From Cordilura impudica (lineage: Eukaryota > Arthropoda > Insecta > Diptera > Scathophagidae): a stretch of 64,000 bases of DNA. The stretch spans positions 16,208,422 to 16,272,421 of the forward strand of contig OY821518.1 in NCBI GenBank assembly GCA_963682025.1, given 5' to 3'. Positions 21,302-32,700 of this stretch are shown here, piece after piece (the stretch's first letter is position 1; each line of letters opens with the position of its first letter). A program made the translations under genes and the position numbers. A model generated the notes under the pieces. The model was not told the origin of the DNA, did not search any database, and saw only the letters and a program-made list of their open reading frames with translations.

Positions 21302-22840
21302 GACTAGGGTGGCCCCTAATAAAAAAAAGTGTTCAAACTCTCGATCTCACCTCCTAGAAATATCAGAATAGCAAACGAACTGAGAAATACAAAGTTTTGG
21401 GCCAATCAAAAAACATTTAGTCGTGCATCAACGCGATTGAAAATTTCAAGTGTGTTTATATGTGGAAAATATGTCTTTTTTCAGATTTTACGAAAATTTC
21501 GCTCTATAGTTTAATTTCTTCGACAAGTTGTTATATAATTCGGGATCAGTATTAAATTTTTCTTTCAAAAAGCTATAAATAGCAAATGCCCCAGACCACT
21601 TTTGTGCTAAAAAAAAAAACTAGCTCATGAAATTTGATGAAATTTTTTTCAACTTTGAGAAATTGATTAAAGCAACAATTTTGTTTTAGTTTCTATACCT
21701 GTAAGTACTCAGATATAAAGTATTGTTTTATTACAACGTTATTAATGGGAAATTTTTTTGATAAAACTTTGAAAATTCCTTTTTCAAGTTTTAAAAAATT
21801 TTCCTAAACAAAATTTAAAAAGCTGGATGCAATACTTTAAGATTTTGTTAAATATATGTTACAGATCAACTGCGTGAATTTTTAAGTAAATCCCTAGACA
21901 GAATTTTTTAGACAAGGATTTTATTTTTGCGGATTACTAAAATATTCTGTAAATGTACTCTTTCTAAATACTGTGTATCAAAAATTTATCACTTTTCTAC
22001 TTTTAAATGTTATATTTTATCTTACTAGCCAAGGGTTTCGGAAAAAAAATATGACCCCATTAACCCTTTTGAAATTGGGGTCACATATGACCCCAAGCTA
22101 ATGAAAGACAATTTATTCAAAAAATTCTAATATTTTGTAAGTGCTGTTGAATTTTTAGATGCGATATTTAAAATATAATAACCAAATATGTAGAACTTCC
22201 GTTCCTAAAATTTGGGATAATTCCGAGAACGTTAACCCATTATTTGCCAAGGCCAGCTTTGGATTTTAAGATATTTTTAAATAAAAATGACCGAAAACGA
22301 GTTCTTCTGTTAAACTCGATGAAACCACTATTTAGAATTTAAGAAAAATATTTCGGTTAATTTTTATTTATTTAACCCTTCAGTGCTCCTTCGGATCAAA
22401 ATAATCCATTGCGATATATCTTTGGTGCAATTATCTACTTATTGCGCGCGAATATAAATTAAAACAACTTTTAACCAATTTTGTTATAAAATTATTTTGT
22501 GTATAAAAACTATCTATATTTTTCTAAATAAAATAAGAAGACCCACAAATAACCCAAAGCTAATAAAAGATAATTTATTCAAATGAATATGAAATATAAA
22601 AAAGAAATTATGGCTTTAGTCAATTTCTGAAAGTTGAAAAAAATGCCATCAAATTTCATGAGCTAGTTTTTTTTAGCACAAAAGTAGTCTGGGGCATTTG
22701 CTATTTCTTAACGAGGTTTTATTCGCTTTTGATGGTTTATAGGTTTTTGAAAGGATAATCTAATACTCATACAACAAGTTTTTGTTGGTATCTCAACTTT
22801 TCTTTTTCATACCATCGAATTTTGGGCAACGAATTTATAG
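21302..22840. mobile_element. R5 repeat, copy 2 (most complete)
   Basis: Starts AGGGTGGCCCCTAATAAAAA. An arm at about 21575-21690 (AAATGCCCCAGACCACTTTTGTG then CTCATGAAATTTGATG) recurs inverted at about 22600-22735, giving a stem-loop layout some 1.1 kb across. The core carries the GACCCCATTAACCC / GGGGTCACATATGACCCC block at 22052-22095 and a direct repeat AAGCTAATGAAAGA / AAGCTAATAAAAGA with TAATTTATTCAAA at 22096 and 22557. No coding capacity. Likely a non-autonomous DNA element. Confidence 0.6.
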
Positions 22841-22845
22841 TTTAT

Positions 22846-22913
22846 ATATCCAATTAGTTGGACCTGAGACCCTATCTCTAAATGCATGGTATAGGGTGTC
22901 GTATAGTCGGTCT
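22846..22913 (+). mobile_element. Hen1 3' end fragment
   Basis: Last 70 bp of the family (ATATCCAATTAGTTGGACCT to AGTCGGTC then TTGTTT), with half the terminal hairpin deleted. Confidence 0.6.
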
Positions 22914-23413
22914 TGTTTGAATATACAATTGTCCCAATAAAAATTGCTACTTTAGGAAAATTCAAATATTAACTTAAATGGAGCAACGGAAATTCTTAAA
23001 ATTAATGCAAAATAAACTGAAATAAATTGTAAAAAAAAAGCAATTCGATATAATGTTCAAAACTATATTCATTTAATAAAAACTACTTACAATTGGTTTA
23101 TGCTTAATAATAGTTTTATGTCTGCTCTCGTTTTCTTGCAATTCTGGTCATCTTCTGAGAAGGTCATTTGTAATATTAATCTAACTAATTTGAAAGTTTT
23201 TTAATGGTTTTAGTTTTGTTTGTTTTTTGCTTTTATTTCAAGTTTTTGTCTTAAATGTCTTGAACATATCAAAACACAAAAGGGCTGCTGCAAAACACAA
23301 ACAATAACCCACACATCAAACACACACGCATAGTGTACTGGTGGTGTGATGGTATCAATGTACTTGTCAGTTAGACACTGCCACTGTACTCCAACACCAT
23401 TCACCATTTTCCG
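22914..23413 (+). other. upstream region of the cuticle gene
   Basis: Unique-looking 500 bp before the TATA box. No second gene is visible. It would hold proximal control elements of the cuticle gene; I recognise no specific binding site with confidence. Confidence 0.4.
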
Positions 23414-23420
23414 TATATAA
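23414..23420 (+). promoter_or_regulatory. TATA box of the cuticle gene
   Basis: TATATAAGG stands about 350 bp before the ATG. Transcription would start near 23445-23450, giving a 5' UTR of about 320 bases (23445-23767) that contains a (GT)n run at 23588-23604. TATA-dependent promoters are usual for cuticle protein genes. Confidence 0.6.
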
Positions 23421-23767
23421 GGTAGCGAAATCTATTCTAAACATATCAAAAGTTTTCTTGCATCCAACGTTAACTGTTGTGAGGTGTAAAAAATATCACG
23501 TACGATAGACTGACTTGGTAAACTGAAAACAGCATTTTGCAAAAATCAAGAAAAGGATCAATACAATTTGTTCCATCGACTTAAGTGCGTGTGTGTGTGT
23601 GTGTGCTGCGTCAGTGTTTAAAACATCAAGTAAAGTGAAAATCTCCTGACACCAGATACAGTGTTCAGGTGTTTGTTAAGAGCAAGAGATCAAACAATTT
23701 TTGTGTATAGTTCATTGAACTTGTCAAGAAATTAATAAGTTTGCAACAAATAAAAATATAAAATAAA

Positions 23768-23776
23768 ATGAAGTGG
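23768..23776 (+). CDS. cuticle gene exon 1 (three codons)
   Basis: ATG AAG TGG followed at once by the donor GTAGGT. The ATG context AAAATAAAATG fits the fly start consensus. Choosing this donor keeps phase 0 and gives a hydrophobic signal sequence when joined to exon 2; the next GT, at 23781, would not. Confidence 0.8.
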
Positions 23777-26700
23777 GTAGGTGAAAAATATTTTTTAAAA
23801 AAATAAATAAGAATAAGAATAAAATAAAAATAAGCATATAATTCTTAAAGATTTAAAGAAAAAATACATTAAAATTTCCAATAAACTTTATTTGAAAAAA
23901 AAAAAGGAAAATTCAAAATCGTTTAATAATAAATCTTATTAAACAATTGAAAATGTCGCCAACAGAAAGTCATAATTCATAATATGTATGTGTACATATG
24001 TTTGGATATGTAACAACGAGCATACGTGACAAAAATTTATCTTTTACAATCCTTAACTTTTAAAACAGACCAATCATTGCCCTGTGTGTCAGCTTAAGCG
24101 TTTATTAAAAACAACAAACTTTTGAAAATATTTCATTAAATTGTAGATTTTTAAGACAGTTATGGAAACTGTAAAGTATATTACCCTTCAGTCTTCAGAT
24201 TTGAGTGGACAAAGACAAAAAATTTCCGATTAGACACCAGATTATATTTAAAAATAAGATTCAATACCGACCAGTCCTCAAATCACTTTCATATACTCAA
24301 CTTAAAAGTTTTGCTTTAAAATTCGAAATTCCCTCTAGATAATTTCAATTTTGTTTCAGACATAAGTTTTTGTACCCTTAAAATTTACCAAATCTTCTTA
24401 ATGATTTATAAAGCCCCAGGCTAAATTTACGATGAGCAGACAATATAATAACTACCCAAATTCCTTTTGCACCAACATATAAATTTTTTTAGTGCACTCA
24501 ACTTATCACTCTATATAAGTATTTAGCTTAAAGCCTAAATTGCTGCAACAAAACCATTAGCCTAATATAATGACCACATGTAGTGCAGAAAGGATAAATG
24601 GGAGAAAAAATTTTAATTTATGATAACACAATTTCACATAACGAAACTATTCCATTTTACCCCAACATTCCTTGCATGTAAACGTTCTCGTTCTCATAAT
24701 GTATGTACATAACTTCACATAAGTTGATACATACATGCATACATATTTATAACAAGACCCCAGGAAAAGTCGAGTGTGAAATCTCTTTTCAAATATTATG
24801 CCATATTTTTCCATTTTTTTCAATTTTTTTTCTTAAGCCATCATTTAAACAAAATTGTGACCATATCATTTTTCTGTATTATGAACATCATCAACAACTA
24901 AGTATGTTGGAAAAATAAAAGTTTTTACAACTTTGAAACTTAAAATGAAAATAAATTTAGGAAGAGGACAAGTAGAATACTAGTAATAACAAATAATAGT
25001 TTGCCAGTAATGCTTGGCCCAAGATCAGCAAGATGTCTTTTTGCTTCAGGACTGACTGTGACTATAAGACACAAACACTCAAAAGCTATAAAAGTTTTTA
25101 TTTTATGAAATACTTTCTACAATCAGCATCATCACTTTTCAGTGTTATGGCACAATGGGCCACTAAAGACTAAAATGTACAACCAGTTGGTGAAGTACTA
25201 CAAGTGACTACTTAGTGACTTGCCTTCTTACATACAATAAGAAATTTCATGTCATCTTAAAACTTTTTATGTTCACTAACAGATTCCAGCCCTAGAAATT
25301 CGAGCGCAAATTCTAGGAAATTATATTTTTTCATTAAATAAAGACCCTAAAAGTATGCTAATCAATTATAGCCAATTCACAAATGAACACAAAAAAGAAA
25401 CTCATTTTTATTACAAATACGTTAAAAAATTTATTTAACAAACACACATAGCATTTCATAATTTTATGTATGTGTTAGTAGCAACTTTAAATGCAATTTA
25501 CTCAAAATAAAGAAAAAAATTTAAAAATCTGTAAATCTGCAAAACGACTAAAAAGAAATACCTTTCAAATAATATACGTTTGGTCAAAATCGGGATAAAA
25601 TGGTAAAACATAACATCAGTCACAAGAAATTGCCTAGCCTATTAATATTATAGATTGTTCGATAGCACTACTAGTAATATGTCAGAGGTGACATGTCGTG
25701 ACGACATTTGAGCTTTCGTTAACAAAATTTCATTGATGAAAAAAATTTTATTGAATGGTTTATTATCATTAAAATAAACAGAAATTTATTTCAACCGTTC
25801 GATATTGTAACGTTTCCGGGTTTAGGCTGGCATAGAAACATCGAAAAGAATTTCGCAGATGTTTAATTTTTATATCCTGCAAACTCAGAAAGTATTGTTC
25901 CATAAAGACTCCCAGATATGATAAATTTCAAGAGCGCTCAAACTCTGTAAGAAGGGAGCATCCAAAGAAGTGAAAGAGACCTCATTATGAATTCGTGATA
26001 CAGCATTGTGATACCATTGTAAAAAATCTAACGCATCGAAAAATGCATTTTTACGACCTCATATATTATAAAGTCCATCCAACTGTCCGTCCGTCTGCTG
26101 AAATCAAGCTCATCCACAAAATAAAGCATTTACTTGGGTAAAGTTATGTAGGACGAAACTGCTTATCGTTATTTCGAGCAGGTTGGTATTTGGGGTATAA
26201 CGAACATCACTATACCAAAATATAACCAAAAATATGAAAACACCTTTAAAAAAAATATGCTAAAAATTCAGGTGTTTGTTGTAATAATTTTTCAATATTA
26301 AGTTTATCAAATTGTTTACTTTTCCAAATATTTTGTTTACATTTTTTATAATTTTAATTTTTAAAATTAAGACAATATTTTTTGCCATTGTTTGGAGCAG
26401 GTTATAGTTTAAAATGAGCTAAATCGGTCATCACTATTCCAAGATATAACCAAAAATATGTAGACACCTCTAAAAAAATATGCTAAAAATTCAGGTGTTT
26501 GTTGTTATAATTTTTTTTTTTTTATTAAGTTTGTCAAATTGTTTACTTTTTTAAATATTTTGTTTACATTTTTTATAATTTTAATTTTTAAAATTAAGAC
26601 AATATTTTTTCCATTATTTGGAGCAGGTTATTGTTTAAAATTAGCTAAATCGGTCGTCACTATAATAAGATATAACCTAAAATGTGGACCCACCTCTAAA

Positions 26701-29700
26701 AAAAAATTAAAATTCAGTGTGTTTGTTGTAATAATTTTTTAGTATTAAATTTATAAAATTGTTCTCACATGTTATAAAAAGTACCATAAGACTAGGTATT
26801 ATTGTAAACGTAATATTCCGGAGGAGCGTATCAAAGATAGCCGAATTTAACACTCATAGCTTATTACAGAAATTTGTTTAAAATATAACCAGTTTCATAA
26901 AGTGGATTTAATGGATTTGGAAACTAAGGCATCTATGACAAAGTTCATCTAGCGTGTATACATCTGTGCTTTTATCATCGAAATTTTAAAAATGAACCAA
27001 TTTTAATTAAATGTTTTAATTTTGATTTTTAATTTCGCAGATGTTAAATTTGTCTGCTTCGCTGTCACTTTTTATTTATTTTCTATAGAGCTGTATTAAA
27101 GTACAACATCTTCAGAAAGTATTGCTCCATAAAGTCTTCCAAATTATATAAATACCACACCCAGCAAAAACAGAGTGTCCAAAGAAAAGAAATACATAAC
27201 AATAGCAATTCGTGATAATCATTTTTTTCAAATAGATATTTTTTAAAAACATTGATAGTAGTAGTTCATCGCACTTTTTATACTCTCCACTCCACTGTGC
27301 AGAGTATATATCAGTTTGTTATTACATTGGTAGCGCATCGAAAAATGAATTTGCTACCACATAAATAACATATATTCTTGATCCATATAATAACCGGACC
27401 GTATATTTGGATTTCCGTCTGCCCGTCTGTCTGTTGAAACCGGGCTCATTTACAATATTGTTTGCCATTATTTGGAGCAGGTTATTGTTTAAAATGGACT
27501 TATTCGGGCATCACTATACCAAGATATAACCTATAATATGGAGACACCTCTAAAAAAAAATGCTAAAATTTCAGTGTGTTTGTTGTAATAATTTTGTAGT
27601 ATAAAGTTTAACAAATTATTTACTTATTCAAATATTTTGTTTACATTTTGTTTTCGCTTGTTATAAATAGTTCCATAAGAGAAGGTATTGTTGTATCAAA
27701 GTTTCGGCATAACCGAATTTAACGCTATCTTAGCTTATTAGATAATATATTTGCATATAATCGGTTAGCCATTTACATAAATCAGAAAGTGGATTTAAAT
27801 GATTTGGCAAGTAAGGCATCCATGTCAGAGTTGATATAGCGTAAATACATCTATGCTTTTATCATCAAAATTTTAAAAATTAATAAATTTTAATTAAATC
27901 TTTTAATTTTTTTTTTTTTTAATTTCGCAGATGTTAAATTTGTCTGCTGAAACTTTTTATTAATTTTCTGTAGAGCTATATTAAAGTGCAAAATCTTCAG
28001 AAAGTACTGCTCTATATAGTCTTCCAAATTTTACAAATTTAGAGAGCGCTCATACCCAGCAAGAACAAAGTATCCAAAAGAAGTGAGATCATTTGTTTTA
28101 AATAGATATTTTTTAAAACCATTGATAGTAGTAGTGGAGAGGGAATATCTGCTTATCTTTACATTTGTAATGCATCGAAAAATTAATTTGCGACCACACA
28201 AATTATATATATTTTTGATCTATATAACAACCAGAGCTGGTATATCGATTTGCGTCTGTCCATCTGTCTGTTGAAATTACGGTCATTCACAAAATAATGC
28301 ATATAAGACAATATTATTTGCCATTATTTGGAGCAAGTCATTTTTTAAAATGGACTAAATCGGGCGTCACTATACTAAGATATAACCTAAAATATGAAGA
28401 CACCTCTAAAAAAAATGCTAAAAATTCAGTGTGTTGAAATAACTTTTAGTATTAAATTTTGTTTCATATTGTATACTTTTTCAAATAATTTTTTTGTACA
28501 TCTTCAGAGCAACATCTTTAGAAAGCACCCATTCTTAGCGATAATAGAGCATTTGAAAAAGTGAAATAGATATCATTCTTGGATCGGGATCTTATGAAAA
28601 TTTGGATGAGAATCGATGAATTTAACATGGAGGCTCGTTATAGAATGGAAGTTGTCTTTCAATGATCCTTTGAAAGTGCTAGTGCTTAGGAACTCGTATT
28701 AACTCGTATTTGTTATAAATAGACATTTTTTTAAAGCAATTTTATTAGAAGTTCATGGTACTTTTTTTATATTTAAAGTTTTAGGGTCTCATTCTATAAA
28801 ACGAAATGTAACGAACAAATTTTTATGAAAATATCAAAAAAATATTTTTCAAATTTTTTCTTATGAATTTTAAACGTTTCGTTATGGTTCGTTTTATAGA
28901 ATGAGCCCATTAGTTTCAAACTAACAGAATCCAGCCCTCGAAGTTCGAGTGCAAATTCTAGGAAATTTTATTTTTTTTTTCATTAAATAAAGACCCTAAA
29001 GGTATGCTAATCAATTATAGCCAATTCACAAATCAACATAAAAAAACAAACTCACTTTTATTACAAACACATTACAAATTTAACAAACACATACATAGCA
29101 TTGTATAATTATACCCTCCACTCCAGTGTGCAGAGGGTATATATAAGTTTGTCATTCCGTTTGTAATAATTAGAAAAAAAATTCTGGACCCCATAAAATA
29201 TATATATTTGTGATCCTTATAACAAGCGAAGTTGATATAGCGATGTCCGTCTGTCCGTCTGTCCGGCTGTCCGTCTGTCCGTCTGTCCGTCTGTCCGTCT
29301 GTGGAAATCACGATGACGGCTTCAATCGGATAGCTAGGGTGCTCCTTGGTATAAAAAATGATTCACTAACATCCTGAGAAGTTTGCTATTTAAAATCGTC
29401 CAAATCGGTTAATCTGGTCCCGAGAATTGAGCGAAGAATTAAAAAGTCATGAGAAAATATGATTTGAATATATGTTCTTGTGATAACGCCCTCAATAGGG
29501 CAGATAGGACGCTTGTTTTTAGTGGTAATGATTCACTAACATCTTGAGAAGGTTCCTGTTTTTAAATCATGACAATAGGTTTCATAGGTTCCGAGAAATC
29601 ACTGAAAAGGTAAAAAAAAATATGACGTTTTCCTATATTGTTTTCCTAAATTTTGCATTTTGTCATAGCTGTGCATGTTGTTTTTGTGGTCGTTGTGTTA

Positions 29701-32700
29701 ATAATATAAAAATTCATCAATATCAATATTTTTTGGTGTAATATTTAAGTTAATTAATTAATAAAAGAAACTATATAAAATCAATATCAATATTCTGCGA
29801 TTTTTATAACATCACAAAATGTTACAAATTGATACATACTACTGTTGCCAATATCAAAATACTATAAATAATATTCATATATTCTGTAAATGTATATCCA
29901 TAATAAGCGCATATTAAAATAAATCGGTATTTTATTTTATTTTTACAAAATTCTGAAATTTTTAGAGTTGAAAAAATAGTATGGTTTTAAGAGTTGTATT
30001 TTTAGTACATGTATAAACCCTGCATACTTGCTTTCAAAAGTAGTAGATAGGTAAGCCATAAAATATTTATTTACCCTGTAAAAAAAATTGTTTAGAAAAA
30101 TACTATTTTTTGTCAGATGTTAATTACAATAAATTTTTAAACTTTGTTATTTAATGTCGGGACGGAGGCAAACGCCATTCCCAAAATTTTGTTTCAACAG
30201 TTATCCACATTAAGAATAACCGCGGAGCTCAGCTCAATCAATGTGCAATGATCGAGCCTTGCCCTGGGAAACATGCGTTTATGCTTCTCTTAACACAAAC
30301 ACCATTCCCAACTACCAAAAATTTTTGACACGAGCTATTCACATTATGAATAGTCGCGGAGCTCAACTCAATCATAGTGCAATGATGAAGCTTCGCCCTG
30401 GGAAACATATATTCATGCTTTTCTTAGCACAAACCGAACTTCTTATGGCACATTAAAAATAAACTAATTGAGAAGTGCAATTCATCAGTACGCTGTATTA
30501 TAATACTATTTTCTTATTTTACTAGTAGCTAGTAAACAAAGTGATCGTATCATTGTGAACGAAATAGAATTGAAATTGTATGCAGATTTGTTTTGCTTAA
30601 AAAACCTGTTTCTACAGATAGTGAATAAAATCCCAGTAAACATTTTATGCAATAAATGATCATGTAGAGTCTTTTTGACTCATATGTGCTATTAAAACAG
30701 TTATAAATGCGCCCTTTTGCTGATCACAAAATATTCTTTTGTTGGGATTAAATATTACCTTACCCGCGAATCTTCTTGAGAGTGCTTTTTATCCGCTTTT
30801 CTAATCAGTTTCGACTCATTTTTGAGTCTTATTTAATGTAATTTTTCTATAAATCACTTTCTAAGAGAAAGCAAAAATCATTATCTAGTCTTTTTCTAAT
30901 AGCGCATGTGATTAAGCAGTTTTTAATCATCAAAAGTGCTCGAAGAAGACACAGTAAGGTAATTTTTGTTAAAACAATCTTCGAAATGATGACTGGGATA
31001 TCGTATATTTTTGTTAACACACAAACATATGCATAGCAGCACGAGTAAACCGAACTCAAATTGGCTTCTTATATGTATACAGCCGAACAAAAATGAAAAT
31101 ACTCACCAAAGAGTAAAGTAAGCAACAATTTCATTCAGTCTTATGGAAGCTTTTGAACAAAGCAAGTCTATGTCGCGTTGTCTTGTGAATTTTTACATTT
31201 TTTTTTAACAGGTACTAGTGATGCCAGGAGATTTTTTCAGAAATCTCTACGCTTATGAAAAAAATTCCCTTTTTTCCCTACACTACTTTTTTTTAAATTT
31301 ATTTTTAATTTGTACATTTTCAATTTCAATTATGTAAATATAAAAAATAAGATAAAAATATCATGAGAATTACATAAGAATAATATAAAAAACATACAGA
31401 TATTATAAAAAAAATATTTTTGCAATTCTGTTTAATTCATCTCTTTGATATGGTTAGATGTGCATTTAAAATTTACACAATTAAAGGTGTGTTTACACTA
31501 TGTGTATTTTCCATATGTAAATTCAGTTTTACGATCCATACGTAATTCGGCGTATGTGTCAAAATTGGCGTTTTATATACAATTCATCATTTTGCGATCA
31601 AACGTACATATGTATTTCCGTATGACATAACCTCTAAATGTAAACAACAGCTGATTTAATTTGTGAATTTACAAAAAGTTATTGTTAAAAATAAAGTTAT
31701 ATATTTTTTATATTTTTTAATTGTTAATTAATATTAAACAATTTATTTTTCTTTCAATATTTATCTTTATAATTTACTCTGTTTTTCTTTCGCCACAAGC
31801 AGTATTGTATTTTAATAAGGTTGTCATGCCAAAATAGAACCTGCTCTAATTGAAAAATTTACATATGTTTTGCCAAATGTGTTGTACATAAACAGTTTTT
31901 GAAAGGGTTCACACTATGTGTACAAATTGCACGTGCTAAAACAATAAGAAAAACACAAGCAAAACACATAGTGTGAACGCAGCTTAATTAAAATGGCTTG
32001 CAAATGAGATGTTACAACTCAAACAGAATATTTGTTCTTGGTTTTCAGTGTTGCCGTTTTAGCTTTTTAGTTGTTAGATTTAGCAACTTTTTTTTGGCGT
32101 TTAGCATCCAAAATTTCTCAAAAGATGCTAGATGCTAACTTAGAATCTTTTATTAATAAAAAGTTGCTTTTAACATCTTTTTTTTTTATATTTTTTTTTC
32201 ATAATTTTTGAATATATAATTTTAATGGTATTGATATGTTTTTATTTCTCAAAGTGTAGTACAGTAATTTTGTGTACTACTCCTTTTACCACTCTGCTCG
32301 TTTCTTTCAACAAATATAACAAAACATTTTGAAATAGAAGAATGTAAACACCAACAACAGTTTTTAATGAATTTGAAAGTCGATTGCCAAAAAATATTAT
32401 TGTATTAAAAAAATGCCAAAATTTTCAATACAAAACACATTAAAACGGGTAAAAGAACAGATAACCAATATATTAGAAGAGTTTAAATTTATATCATCTG
32501 AAACAGAAAAAATTCAAATCCAATGGAGTTATATCACAGAACAAAACTGGGATACAACACTGAATACAACCTCTTTATGGATTGAAAAATTCTATTGGCG
32601 AAAATCCATTTTAGGAGTTATCAATATTTGTATTGTCTATATTAGTTTTGTCTTTCTCAAAAGCCGAAGTTGAACGTTTGTTTAGTTTAATAGCTTTAGT

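Noticed and set aside
23210..23407. 65-codon minus-strand frame beside the cuticle gene promoter
   Set aside because: No family resemblance; it overlaps the likely promoter of the cuticle gene.
30328..30432. Possible C/D box snoRNA (ATGATGA between GTGC and GCAC)
   Set aside because: No CTGA D box at the right place, and the sister copy lacks the C box.
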